NCBI GenBank assembly: GCA_003284375.1
Contig: QBVL01000003.1
Location: 1 to 64,000 of the forward strand
Length of the DNA: 64,000 nucleotides
Direction: 5' to 3'
Origin: Prochlorococcus sp. AG-311-J23
Lineage (GTDB): Bacteria > Cyanobacteriota > Cyanobacteriia > PCC-6307 > Cyanobiaceae
Made by a program: the position numbers and the translations under genes. Below are positions 39,987 to 49,253 of the stretch, one piece after another (the stretch's first letter is position 1; every line of letters begins with the position of its first letter). The notes beneath the pieces are model-generated. The model was not told the DNA's origin, ran no database searches, and saw nothing but the letters and a program-made list of their open reading frames with translations.

Positions 39987-40083
39987 GAACATGTTTGCCA
40001 ACAGGGGCAAGTGTGACGCATAGCCGGTACTTTTGCGACATATTTGAATATCTTGATTAGCACTTTCACATCTAACGAGAATG

Positions 40084-40105
40084 AATCAAATTGAATAATT
40101 TGATT
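40084..40105. repeat. Nine-base inverted repeat in a divergent gap
   Basis: AATCAAATT and its exact complement AATTTGATT are separated by GAAT. It lies between the RGG-rich gene (minus) and the DUF697 gene (plus), about 100 bases from either start. It has no T-run, so it is more like an operator than a terminator. AT-rich palindromes can arise by chance. Confidence 0.35.
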
Positions 40106-40222
40106 TCTTTAAGCATAAATTTTTCATTTTAAAAACGTTAAAGCTTCTTTTTATGGGGTTATTAAGGGGGGATTTGCTTTAAAATGAAAGTTAGCTAAGA
40201 AGAAACTGTATTTATTGAAATC

Positions 40223-41578
40223 GTGGAAAATCATTCATTAACAAAATCCTCTCTCTCCTTACCTTCTTTTTCTATTCCGAAAATTAGTCTTTTTATTGGG
40301 CTAACAATTACCGGTCAATGGTTTTTGAGTGATGTAGCCCATATCCCTGGGGGTGGATTGGGATTGCTATTAGGACTTGGTTTTATCTTTTATTTTTTAA
40401 AACCAGGAAAAATGTCATTTGATGCTCCTTCCACTGTTCAAGGATGGTTAAGAAGATGTCATGACGTTTTAGAGGATTTTGAATACTTACTTGAAGATGG
40501 GGAGCAAAGTGAATTGAAAAAAGAAAGAATTAAATCCTTGCAAAAAATTATTGATAGAAGCGACGATCAAAATATTGGGTTCTTGAAAACTAAAGGTATA
40601 AAACTACCTGATAAAGAGCAATTGGAAAAAGTTTTAGGAATTAACAATCAAATAAAAGTTTCCTTTCCACCAGCTCTTCCGGTAAGAGATGGGAATTGGA
40701 TTTTGCCAGACTTAATCCAAGAACAAGATTTTATTGTCTATACCTTGTCACTTCCAATGAGTGCAGCAGATCTGTTGTGGATTAAAAATATCCCTTCAGA
40801 TCAGCCTGCTTGGCTAATGGTTGCAAGTCAAGACTCTACTAATTGGTCTGATGAAAGAAATGCATTAGAGGCTCAATTACCAGATAGGTGGACTAACAGG
40901 GTATTGAAATGGAATGGATCACAAACAGAAATGGAAATGGTTCTTTCTCCCATTAAGAAACTTCTTGAAAATCCAAAGAAGAATACAGACGTCACTAAGC
41001 AAAGACTTTTGTCTCGATTGCATACTTCTTGGCAAAAAGATTTAGAGAAATTAAGAAGGGAAAAATTCAATATTATTCAAACAAGATCTCAGTGGATAGT
41101 TGCTGGTATTGTTTTCGCTTCTCCTGTCGCTTCAACAGATTTGCTTGCAGTTGCAGTTGTAAATGGCTTGATGATTAAGGAAATGTCAAAAATATGGTCT
41201 TCCAAAATGAAGCCAGAACTGCTTGAGGCGGTTTCAAGACAGTTAGCTATGGCTGCAATAGCTCAAGGAGTGGTTGAGTGGAGTGGACAGTCATTGTTGA
41301 GTTTGGCTAAGTTTGATGGTTCCTCTTGGGTGGCAGCTGGAACAATTCAGGCCTTGAGTGCTGCTTACTTAACAAGAGTGGTTGGAAGATCAATGGCCGA
41401 TTGGATGGCTCTCAATAATGGAGTCACTCAGCCTGATTTAGAACTTATTAAGCAACAAGCTCCTCAACTAGTATCAAAAGCTGCAGAGCTAGAAAGAGTT
41501 GATTGGGTGGCTTTTTTAAAACAATCAAAAGAGTGGATTCGGTCTCAATCTAATAATTACAAAGTTAAATCAGTTTGA
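40223..41578 (+). CDS. DUF697 (YcjF-like) membrane protein with degenerate GTPase-like middle
   Basis: A 451-residue protein. An N-terminal hydrophobic region (about 20-60) is followed by a charged helical part. The middle (about 165-210) has DFIVYTLSLPMSAADLLWI and PAWLMVASQDSTNW, which resemble the core strands of a small GTPase-like domain but lack a P-loop GxxxxGK[ST] and the NKxD motif. The C-terminal DUF697 region (about 288-430) holds hydrophobic helices: WIVAGIVFASPVASTDLLAV. In cyanobacteria DUF697 often follows an active GTPase domain. The start is GTG. Function is unknown. Confidence 0.7.
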   Translation: MENHSLTKSSLSLPSFSIPKISLFIGLTITGQWFLSDVAHIPGGGLGLLLGLGFIFYFLKPGKMSFDAPSTVQGWLRRCHDVLEDFEYLLEDGEQSELKKERIKSLQKIIDRSDDQNIGFLKTKGIKLPDKEQLEKVLGINNQIKVSFPPALPVRDGNWILPDLIQEQDFIVYTLSLPMSAADLLWIKNIPSDQPAWLMVASQDSTNWSDERNALEAQLPDRWTNRVLKWNGSQTEMEMVLSPIKKLLENPKKNTDVTKQRLLSRLHTSWQKDLEKLRREKFNIIQTRSQWIVAGIVFASPVASTDLLAVAVVNGLMIKEMSKIWSSKMKPELLEAVSRQLAMAAIAQGVVEWSGQSLLSLAKFDGSSWVAAGTIQALSAAYLTRVVGRSMADWMALNNGVTQPDLELIKQQAPQLVSKAAELERVDWVAFLKQSKEWIRSQSNNYKVKSV

Positions 41579-41682
41579 GTACTTGATTGGTATAAAATTT
41601 ATCTTTGATTAAAGTTATTTATTAATAATAATTTAAATAAGTAATCCCTGGACTTATTATAAAAAACTATCGCTTTTAATAT

Positions 41683-42612
41683 ATGAGATCTAGCATTAAT
41701 AGACTGTTATTAGTTGTTATTTTTAGTTGTACCTTTTTAATATCATGTACAACTAAAAATAGTTCTGAAATAAATGATGAAAGGCCTTTAGTCTTGACAA
41801 CCTTTACGATATTAAAAGATATTGCAAGTAACATTGCTGGAGATAGATTGGTTGTTAAATCAATTACCAAGCCAGGTGCAGAAATTCATAGTTATCAATT
41901 TACACCTAGTGATATTGTTAAATCTAAAGGAGCAAAACTAATTATTGAAAATGGACTAGGACTTGAAGCTTGGATCTCGAAATTTACTTCTAGTGCAGGT
42001 AATATACCGAAGGTAAAACTGACTGAAGGCTTAACACCTTTAATGATAGAGGACGATCTCTATGCAGGGAAGCCAAACCCACATGCTTGGATGTCTCCCA
42101 ATAAAGCTAAGCATTACGTGGATAAAATAGTTGATGCTTTTATTGAAATTGATCCAAATGGTGAAGATGAATACATCGAAAACGCCTCAAGCTATAAAGC
42201 CAAGCTTTCCTCTCTTGATAAAGAGTTAAGAGATTCTTTATCCTTGATCCCAAAAGAGAGAAGGTTCTTGGTGACTTGTGAGGGAGCTTTTACTTATCTT
42301 GCACGCGATTATGGAATGCAAGAAGGGTATTTGTGGCCCGTTAACGCTGAAAGCCAAGTAACACCAAGACGTATGGTTAATCTTATTGAAAAAATCAAAG
42401 AGAATGATATCCCAACTATTTTTTGCGAAAGTACTGTGAGCGCAGAAGCACAAAAAGAAGTTGCAAAAGCTAGCAATTCTGTCTTTGGAGGTACTTTCTA
42501 TGTAGATTCACTTTCAGACTCTGATGGTCCCGCCTCAACCTTTTTAGATTTGCAAAGGTATAACGTTCAATTACTTATTAAAGGCCTTACCAACACATCA
42601 TTGAAAAAATAA
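41683..42612 (+). CDS. mntC: Metal ABC transporter substrate-binding lipoprotein, probably manganese
   Basis: A 309-residue cluster A-I binding protein. The signal peptide ends in lipobox LISC (Cys22), so it is membrane-anchored. Likely metal ligands are His69 (EIHSYQ), His134 (NPHAWMSP), Glu200 (TCEGAFTYLA) and Asp275 (YVDSLS). The His-His-Glu-Asp set matches the manganese binders MntC and PsaA; zinc binders such as ZnuA have a third His and a His-rich loop, absent here. Manganese feeds photosystem II. Its stop shares a base with the ATPase start. Confidence 0.85.
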   Translation: MRSSINRLLLVVIFSCTFLISCTTKNSSEINDERPLVLTTFTILKDIASNIAGDRLVVKSITKPGAEIHSYQFTPSDIVKSKGAKLIIENGLGLEAWISKFTSSAGNIPKVKLTEGLTPLMIEDDLYAGKPNPHAWMSPNKAKHYVDKIVDAFIEIDPNGEDEYIENASSYKAKLSSLDKELRDSLSLIPKERRFLVTCEGAFTYLARDYGMQEGYLWPVNAESQVTPRRMVNLIEKIKENDIPTIFCESTVSAEAQKEVAKASNSVFGGTFYVDSLSDSDGPASTFLDLQRYNVQLLIKGLTNTSLKK

Positions 42613-43409
42613 TGAATCCAATTTTCAAAAGTCATGAAAAAGATTTTATGCGAATAGAAGCAGATCAAGTTTGTGTTGATTACAACGGTACGGTTGCACT
42701 TTATGACGCGAGTTTGAATTTAAAAGCAGGTTCAATATGTGGTCTTGTGGGCATGAATGGTGCCGGTAAATCTACTTTTTTCAAGGCTTTAATGGGTTTT
42801 ATTAGACCCTCTAGGGGGAAAATAAGGATTAATGGATTTAAAGTTAACGAAGCTCAAAAGGAGCAATCCGTTGCATATGTTCCTCAAAATGAAGGAATAG
42901 ATTACTCATTCCCTGTAAGTGTTTGGGATGTTGTGATGATGGGTAGATATGGCTCTATGAATATTTTTCGCATTCCTAGAGAGTCTGATAGAAGAGCAGT
43001 TGTTCATGCTCTTGAAAGAGTCGATTTGTACGACCTTAGACAAAGACCTGTTGGGTCTTTGTCGGGTGGACAACGTAAAAGGGTTTTTCTTGCAAGAGCG
43101 ATTGCTCAAAGAGCATCAGTACTGCTGTTAGACGAACCTTTCTCTGGAGTGGATGTTCCAACTGAAAAGCTAATGGCTGAGCTTTTTCTTCAGTTTCGAC
43201 AAGAAGGACACACTATTTTGATCTCTACGCATGATTTGAATCATGTTCGTGATTTTTGTGATTTTGTCGTACTCATAAATAAGACAGTTCTTGCCTATGG
43301 AGAAACTTCGGAAGTATTTACAACAGAAAACCTCAACAAAACATTTGGAGGCATGCCGCCAAATCCTTTATCTGGGCCTCAGTCGAGTAAAGATTTTGTA
43401 AATGAGTGA
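42612..43409 (+). CDS. mntA: Metal ABC transporter ATP-binding protein
   Basis: A 265-residue ATPase of the MntA/ZnuC family that drives metal import. It shows Walker A GMNGAGKST, a Q-loop at YVPQNEG, the signature LSGGQRKRVFLARA, Walker B VLLLDEPFSGVD, and the switch His in ISTHDLNH. ATG at 42612 overlaps the binding-protein stop (TAATG), supporting coupling; ATG at 42648 would give the more usual compact N-terminus. The 3' end overlaps the permease by eight bases. Confidence 0.92.
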   Translation: MNPIFKSHEKDFMRIEADQVCVDYNGTVALYDASLNLKAGSICGLVGMNGAGKSTFFKALMGFIRPSRGKIRINGFKVNEAQKEQSVAYVPQNEGIDYSFPVSVWDVVMMGRYGSMNIFRIPRESDRRAVVHALERVDLYDLRQRPVGSLSGGQRKRVFLARAIAQRASVLLLDEPFSGVDVPTEKLMAELFLQFRQEGHTILISTHDLNHVRDFCDFVVLINKTVLAYGETSEVFTTENLNKTFGGMPPNPLSGPQSSKDFVNE

Positions 43410-44274
43410 ACTTTTGATTTCCATTACGCCAATAAATTGGCTTTTGGATCCATTAACTCATGAATTCATGAGGAGAGCTTTAATGGTTAGCGCCCTAGTG
43501 GGAAGTGTTTGCGGCCTTTTATCTTGTTATATGACGTTAAAAGGATGGGCTTTAATGGGCGATGCGGTTTCTCATGCAGTTATGCCAGGTGTAGTAGTTG
43601 CTTATGCCTTAGGGTTGCCTTTCTCTTTAGGTGCTTTTGTTTTTGGAGTTGGTTCTGTTGCTTTAATTGGATTTGTTAAACAGAAATCTAGGATTAAAGA
43701 AGACACAGTAATAGGTCTAGTTTTTACAGGATTTTTCGCCTTAGGTATTGTATTGGTTTCGAAAATAAAAAGTAATATTGATCTTATGCAGATTCTTTTT
43801 GGAAGTCCTCTAGGTATTTCGCGTTCTGATGTTAATCAGACTTTAATAATCTCTTTTATTGTTATATTTATTTTGCTTATCTTTAGAAAAGATTTAATGC
43901 TGTACTGTTTTGATGCTAAGCACGCTCGTTCCATAGGAATAAATACAGGCATTCTTCATTATTTGTTGCTAACTTTATTATCATTATCTGCAGTAGTTGG
44001 GTTGCAAACTGTTGGTATTATTCTTGTAGTAGCAATGTTGATAACTCCTGGTGCAACGGCATATTTGCTAACAGATCGTTTTGATAGAATGACAATATTA
44101 GCAGTTATTAGTAGCTCATTCTCAAGTATTCTCGGGGTTTATATAAGTTATTGGTCAGACATAGAAACAGGTGGATCTATCGTTTTAGTTCAAACATTGA
44201 TTTTTCTTATAGCTTTTTTATTTGCCCCAAGATATGGAATATTTAAAAACCAATCTTTAATAAATAATGATTAA
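43402..44274 (+). CDS. mntB: Metal ABC transporter permease
   Basis: A 290-residue membrane protein with about eight or nine transmembrane segments, of the ABC-3 family of metal permeases. Typical pieces are GSVCGLLSCYMTLKGWALMG near the start, DAVSHAVMPGVVVAYALG, and TVGIILVVAMLITPGATAYLL with the family Pro-Gly turn. It is the third gene in the order binding protein, ATPase, permease, the same order as mntCAB in Synechocystis. It overlaps the ATPase gene by eight bases. Confidence 0.92.
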   Translation: MSELLISITPINWLLDPLTHEFMRRALMVSALVGSVCGLLSCYMTLKGWALMGDAVSHAVMPGVVVAYALGLPFSLGAFVFGVGSVALIGFVKQKSRIKEDTVIGLVFTGFFALGIVLVSKIKSNIDLMQILFGSPLGISRSDVNQTLIISFIVIFILLIFRKDLMLYCFDAKHARSIGINTGILHYLLLTLLSLSAVVGLQTVGIILVVAMLITPGATAYLLTDRFDRMTILAVISSSFSSILGVYISYWSDIETGGSIVLVQTLIFLIAFLFAPRYGIFKNQSLINND

Positions 44275-44286
44275 TTAAATACAACT

Positions 44287-45459
44287 ATGAGTAATCTTGC
44301 TTCTGAGCAAAAATGGAGTTGGTGGCCACTTTTACCGCTCTATCCTTATGGTAGAAAAAGAACAATATTTCGTGAATTAGTTCCTAATCAGATTTGGAGT
44401 TTTGAGCAACTTCAAGGCATTTATTATGTTGCCGTGCCAGTGAGGTTATTAGTTGTCAGAGTTAATAATGAATTAATGATAATTAACCCTCTCCCTCCGA
44501 CTGATGAATTGCTTAGGGACATAGATGTACTTGTAAAAAAAATTGGACCTGTAAAAACTATTGTCTTACCTACGGCTTCAGGTTTAGAACATAAAATCGG
44601 TCTTCCTGCTTTAGCTAGAGCTTTTCCTAATGCAAAAATATGGGTATGTCCTGGACAATTTAGTTTCCCTTTTCAACTTCCTTTTGATTGGCTAGGAATT
44701 CCATCTAATAGAACAAATATTTTATTGGCTGATGGATTCCCTTATGAAGATTATTGTGAATGGATTTCGTTAGGCCCCATTGATATTGGTCTTGCACGTT
44801 TTCAAGAGATTTGTTGCTTTCATAAGCCATCAAAATCTTTGTTGGTGACAGATGCCCTAGTGGGTATTGAAGAGACTCCTCCAGAACTTTTTGATTTAGA
44901 CCCTACCCCTTTATTGTTTCATTCAAGAGATAGGGGATCTGAAGAACTTATTGATACGCCTATAGCAAGAAGAAAAGGATGGCTTCGTGTGGTTCTTTTT
45001 GCTTCTTATTTAATGCCAGAGAAGTTGGTGATCCCCAAAATAAAAGAAATTTTTGGAAATTCTTTCAAACCTAATTTAAGAAACAAAAGGGCACATTTTG
45101 GAATTTATCCTTTTTCTTGGCAGAGAGGATGGGAATTATCTGCTATGAAAATAGTTGGAAAAAAAACTCCACTAATACAAATTGCTCCTGTATTGGAAAG
45201 ATTAGTGTTTCCTAGAGCACGAAAAGCATATATATCTTGGTTAAATAAAGTTGAATCCTTGCAAGGGATTTCATGGCTGATTTCTGCTCATTACTGCGGA
45301 AAAGTTAGATTTTCAAAATATGAAATAAAAACGTTAAAAGATAAAATAAATAAATCAGATTGGGCCAATAACAACGGGGACTTAAGCTTTCTAAGTTGGT
45401 TAGATCAAAAATTATTGGACATTGGTGTAGTACCCAAAAATCCTTTTAAAAAGTTTTAG
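44287..45459 (+). CDS. DUF4336 family protein
   Basis: A 390-residue protein of the cyanobacterial/plastid DUF4336 family, of unknown function. An N-terminal WWPLLPLYPYGRKRT is followed by a domain that looks like a degenerate metallo-beta-lactamase fold: PVRLLVVRVNNELMIINPL, TIVLPTASGLEHKIG and LARFQEICCFHKPSKSLLVTDALV. The classical HxHxDH metal motif is not present. It lies 12 bases downstream of the metal permease, so it may be co-transcribed, but a functional link is only a guess. Confidence 0.75.
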   Translation: MSNLASEQKWSWWPLLPLYPYGRKRTIFRELVPNQIWSFEQLQGIYYVAVPVRLLVVRVNNELMIINPLPPTDELLRDIDVLVKKIGPVKTIVLPTASGLEHKIGLPALARAFPNAKIWVCPGQFSFPFQLPFDWLGIPSNRTNILLADGFPYEDYCEWISLGPIDIGLARFQEICCFHKPSKSLLVTDALVGIEETPPELFDLDPTPLLFHSRDRGSEELIDTPIARRKGWLRVVLFASYLMPEKLVIPKIKEIFGNSFKPNLRNKRAHFGIYPFSWQRGWELSAMKIVGKKTPLIQIAPVLERLVFPRARKAYISWLNKVESLQGISWLISAHYCGKVRFSKYEIKTLKDKINKSDWANNNGDLSFLSWLDQKLLDIGVVPKNPFKKF

Positions 45460-45462
45460 TGT

Positions 45463-45813
45463 TTAAATTTTATCTGGGTCGACTGACATTTCTTCATCGG
45501 ATAAGAGTGTTTCCTCTAACTGTTTCCTTTGCTCCATTTGTCTTAAAAAATAACCTGTCATCATGGCAGAAGCTAATAAACTGGCCAAATTATCCTTATT
45601 CGAGGTAACTTTTACCTCGAATTGCTCTCCAGGTAACATTCCAAGTAAACCTTGAACATTGTGTCGGATTATTTCTTGAATCTCTGGACTGGCGGATTTA
45701 GCGACTCTTTGTAAAACGTCTGCAGGTTGATCTTGTAAGTACTGAATTAGAGCATTTGCTTCATGTCCCTGTCCCTCATTATTGTCTGTAGCTAAAAATT
45801 CAGGATTAAACAT
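45463..45813 (-). CDS. DUF760 family protein
   Basis: A 116-residue soluble helical protein of the DUF760 family, widespread in cyanobacteria and plants, function unknown. The core is ALIQYLQDQPADVLQRVAKS, then EIIRHNVQGLLGMLPGEQFEV and LASLLASAMMTGYFLRQME, followed by an acidic tail. It is convergent with the DUF4336 gene, with three bases between their stops. Confidence 0.85.
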   Translation of the reverse strand: MFNPEFLATDNNEGQGHEANALIQYLQDQPADVLQRVAKSASPEIQEIIRHNVQGLLGMLPGEQFEVKVTSNKDNLASLLASAMMTGYFLRQMEQRKQLEETLLSDEEMSVDPDKI

Positions 45814-45875
45814 CCAGTTCTTTCCGTTTAACTACACATTATCGCAAAATGTACTCTAATAAAATTTTATTCAGG

Positions 45876-46442
45876 TTATGGGAACCGAATAGGCCCTATT
45901 TTTTTTAATGGCCAGTACCTAGCAAGTGCCGTACCTATGAGATTTCTTTCTGAAAGAGCTCCCCATACATGAGAGTCTAAACTGTTGTTCCTGTTGTCTC
46001 CTAAAACCCAAAGTGAATATTCAGGTACATTTATTGCTTCCATTTCATATTGGATAGGTTCTTTAATCCAAGGTTCATTTATTTCTTTTTCATTTCTATA
46101 TAGTTTTCCATTCTTTACTTCTATTTTGTCTCCAGGTAATCCAACAACTCTTTTAATGAGAGCTGAACCATCACTGTATCCTGCTTGTATAAGAATCTTT
46201 GGAGGTTTGAAAATAACTATCGAATTTAAACTTAGATCTTTATTTAATTTGTGATTAATTCTTGGAGTTATTTTTTCTATCAATATTCGATCTTGAATTT
46301 GCAAGGTTGGAATCATTGATCCAGATGGAATCCATCTAGGTTCAACTACTTGCCATCTTAATAAAAGCGCAATTAATATCCAAACTAACAATCCTTTCCA
46401 ATTGTTTTGGTTTTGATTCTTTTTTGATTCGGTGGTTGTCAT
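45876..46442 (-). CDS. lepB: Signal peptidase I
   Basis: A 188-residue membrane-bound serine protease that removes signal peptides from exported proteins. One N-terminal transmembrane helix (about 16-30) precedes PSGSMIPTL with nucleophile Ser42. The general-base Lys97 is in ALIKRVVGLPGD, and the box GDNRNNSLDSHVWG follows. It is divergent from menD across 63 bases. Confidence 0.95.
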   Translation of the reverse strand: MTTTESKKNQNQNNWKGLLVWILIALLLRWQVVEPRWIPSGSMIPTLQIQDRILIEKITPRINHKLNKDLSLNSIVIFKPPKILIQAGYSDGSALIKRVVGLPGDKIEVKNGKLYRNEKEINEPWIKEPIQYEMEAINVPEYSLWVLGDNRNNSLDSHVWGALSERNLIGTALARYWPLKKIGPIRFP

Positions 46443-46505
46443 GAATTTTTTTTATGTAAGTTTCTTGTTGGAAAGTGTTTTACAAAAATCGAAGTAGTTG
46501 TTATT

Positions 46506-48302
46506 TTGGCAATTTCATTAGCACGTTACAATTTTTTTATTAGCTTAGAGCTTCTTAAAGCTCTAGTGGCAAAGGGAGTTAGATATTTTGTCCTTTGTCC
46601 TGGGAGTAGATCAGGACCTCTTGCATTAGCAGCAGCAAGCCTCTCTAAAAGAAAAGAATTAACTCTCATAACATCAATTGATGAAAGGTCAGCTGCATTC
46701 CTTGCCTTAGGAATAAGTGCTGCAAGTGGAAAAGTAAGTGGTGTTATTACTACTTCTGGTAGTGCTGTCGCAAATCTTTTGCCGGCGGCTGTTGAGGCAG
46801 ATCGATCATGCCATCCTCTCTTATTCTTGACTGCAGATAGACCTCTGCGATTAAAAGAATGTGGAGCTAATCAAGCCGTAAATCAACAGGATTTTCTTAC
46901 GTCTGTTTGTAGATATTTTGGTGAATCTCCAAAAGAAGGAATTCATTTAATTTCTAAAGAGAGACTTACATCTTTAGTAGAAAAATCATTCGAAATGGCT
47001 TCTGACCTGCCTGGTCCAGTTCATATAAACCTTGCATATGAAGAACCCTTACATCCTTGCGAAATTGACCAGAAAAAAGTTCTTGAGGGATGGGGCTCTG
47101 AAGTATTTTTAAAGGATAAAATTATTTCAAATAAAACTGAAATCGTTAAGAATTTCCCCTCCTTAAATCCACCAAAATTAGATCCATTTTCTTTAGGAAT
47201 AATTATTGTTGGTCCATGGAGAGGAAAAGTAAAACAACTTGATTCTTTTAGGAAATCATTAAAGAAATGGCAAAAATTAACTAGATGGCCAATTCTTGCT
47301 GACCCACTTTCTGGCGTTGAATATGATCAAGAGGGTGTAATAAATAACTGGGATCTTTTTTTCTCAACAGGCTTATTTGAAAAAATCCAAGAGGTTCAAG
47401 TTTTACGCTTGGGACCATTACCTCCAAGTAGAGAATTACAAACTTGGCTTAAAAAACCTGGAAAAGTACAATTACTTATTACTGAGGGAGATCGTCGCAA
47501 TCTTGATCCGATAGGGGACGCAACTCAATTTAGTGAGGGATTTTCTTATTGGGTTGATAAATTGTTTGAGAGTATTACTGTAAAGCCTGAAATAGATAAA
47601 AAGATTATTAGTAGAAAATTAACTACAGAGCTAATTAATTATGATTTATTAATAGATGATTGGCTTGATAAAAGGTTATTCCGAAATGGGATAATTACTG
47701 AACCTGCTTTGGCTAGATTGCTTCCTCGCTTACTGCCAAGCTCCGTTCCTTTAATGCTTGCCTCAAGCAGTCCCATAAGAGATTGGTTGAGTTATTCTGG
47801 CAAAGGGGCTTTATTAAGAAGGTGCTTTGGCTTTAGGGGCTGTTCAGGAATTGATGGGACACTTTCGATGGGTATGGGATTATCAATAATTATGGGGAGA
47901 ATGATTTTGATTACAGGTGATTTAGCACTTCTTCATGATACAAATGGTTGGTTATTTTCAAAGGATAAAAATATTAGTCTAGTAGTAATAATGATAGATA
48001 ATGGAGGAGGAGGTATATTTAATCAATTAAATATAGATAGAATTCAAGAAGGAGATTTTGAAGAAATTTTTCTTATGCCTCAGCAAGTTTGTCATCTTAC
48101 ACTTGCAAAAGCCTATGGATTGAAATATAGGCAAGTTGCTTGCATGGATGATTTGGAAAAAGCAATAGAATGGAGCTTTTCTCTCTCTACAAATGTATTA
48201 ATAAGAGTTTGTACTAACTCCGTTGAAGATCATAAATTGAGAGTAAGTTTGCGTGATGACCTGAAAAGAACATTGTCTGACAATTTATCAAGTTCTGACT
48301 AA
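46506..48302 (+). CDS. menD: SEPHCHC synthase (MenD)
   Basis: MenD is the thiamine-diphosphate enzyme that joins isochorismate and 2-oxoglutarate for naphthoquinone synthesis; in cyanobacteria the product is phylloquinone of photosystem I. The 598 residues show the N-terminal VRYFVLCPGSRSGPLALA, TTSGSAVANLLPA, PLLFLTADRP and the ThDP motif LVVIMIDNGGGGIF near the C-terminus. It starts at TTG at 46506. menB follows eight bases downstream. Confidence 0.95.
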   Translation: MAISLARYNFFISLELLKALVAKGVRYFVLCPGSRSGPLALAAASLSKRKELTLITSIDERSAAFLALGISAASGKVSGVITTSGSAVANLLPAAVEADRSCHPLLFLTADRPLRLKECGANQAVNQQDFLTSVCRYFGESPKEGIHLISKERLTSLVEKSFEMASDLPGPVHINLAYEEPLHPCEIDQKKVLEGWGSEVFLKDKIISNKTEIVKNFPSLNPPKLDPFSLGIIIVGPWRGKVKQLDSFRKSLKKWQKLTRWPILADPLSGVEYDQEGVINNWDLFFSTGLFEKIQEVQVLRLGPLPPSRELQTWLKKPGKVQLLITEGDRRNLDPIGDATQFSEGFSYWVDKLFESITVKPEIDKKIISRKLTTELINYDLLIDDWLDKRLFRNGIITEPALARLLPRLLPSSVPLMLASSSPIRDWLSYSGKGALLRRCFGFRGCSGIDGTLSMGMGLSIIMGRMILITGDLALLHDTNGWLFSKDKNISLVVIMIDNGGGGIFNQLNIDRIQEGDFEEIFLMPQQVCHLTLAKAYGLKYRQVACMDDLEKAIEWSFSLSTNVLIRVCTNSVEDHKLRVSLRDDLKRTLSDNLSSSD

Positions 48303-48310
48303 TTTAAACA

Positions 48311-49204
48311 ATGACGATAAAACCTTCTACTCCTGAAAATATCTCTAGAAGAGTACTCCCTGGGGAAATTATTACCTCATGGGTTGCTGTTGGTGAATAC
48401 AAAGATATTCTTTTTGATATTAGTTCTGAGGGAATTGCTCGCGTTGCGATTAATCGTCCTGAAAAAAGAAATGCTTTTCGACCTCAAACAATTTCAGAAC
48501 TTTGTGATGCGTTTATCAGAATAAGAGAAGATCCGAAAATTGGAGTGGTTTTATTTACGGGAGTTGGTCCCTCGAAGGATGGAAAATTCGCTTTTTGCTC
48601 TGGAGGAGATCAGACTATTCGTGGAAGTGGAGGATACCTTGGTGATGATGGTATCCCTCGTTTAAATGTTCTTGATTTACAGCGAATAATTAGGAGCCTT
48701 CCTAAAGTAGTTATTGCTCTTGTTCCAGGTTTCGCAATCGGGGGTGGACATGTTTTACATTTAATTTGTGACTTGAGCTTGGCGGCAGATAATGCAATCT
48801 TTGGTCAAACAGGTCCTAGGGTTGGTAGCTTTGATGCAGGGTTCGGTTCAAGTTATTTGGCCAGAGTTGTAGGTCAAAAGAAAGCCAGGGAAATCTGGTT
48901 CCTATGTAGGAAATATGGAGCGAAGGAAGCCTTGGATATGGGTCTAATAAATGCCATCTCGCCAATTAATTTACTCGAGTCAGAGGGGGTTAAATGGGCT
49001 AGAGAAATTCTTCAAAACAGCCCAACGGCTATAAAGTGTTTGAAATTTTCTTTTAATGCTGATACTGATGGATTAGCAGGTATTCAAGAGCTTGCTGGCC
49101 AGGCAACACATCTTTTTTATACGACTGATGAGTCAAAGGAGGGAAGAAATGCTTTCATGGAGAAAAGGGACCCTGATTTCTCCGAATCAAAATGGCTTCC
49201 ATGA
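48311..49204 (+). CDS. menB: 1,4-dihydroxy-2-naphthoyl-CoA synthase
   Basis: MenB is a crotonase-fold enzyme that closes the second ring in phylloquinone synthesis. The 297 residues show [38 protein letters not shown] and [18 protein letters not shown]. The C-terminal KRDPDF is typical of MenB. It forms a pair with menD. The N-terminus is about 10-15 residues longer than many homologues. Confidence 0.96.
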   Translation: MTIKPSTPENISRRVLPGEIITSWVAVGEYKDILFDISSEGIARVAINRPEKRNAFRPQTISELCDAFIRIREDPKIGVVLFTGVGPSKDGKFAFCSGGDQTIRGSGGYLGDDGIPRLNVLDLQRIIRSLPKVVIALVPGFAIGGGHVLHLICDLSLAADNAIFGQTGPRVGSFDAGFGSSYLARVVGQKKAREIWFLCRKYGAKEALDMGLINAISPINLLESEGVKWAREILQNSPTAIKCLKFSFNADTDGLAGIQELAGQATHLFYTTDESKEGRNAFMEKRDPDFSESKWLP

Positions 49205-49253
49205 TTTTTATTTGGTTTATCCGAAAGATAAACCTTTCTGTTTAATGAATTAA

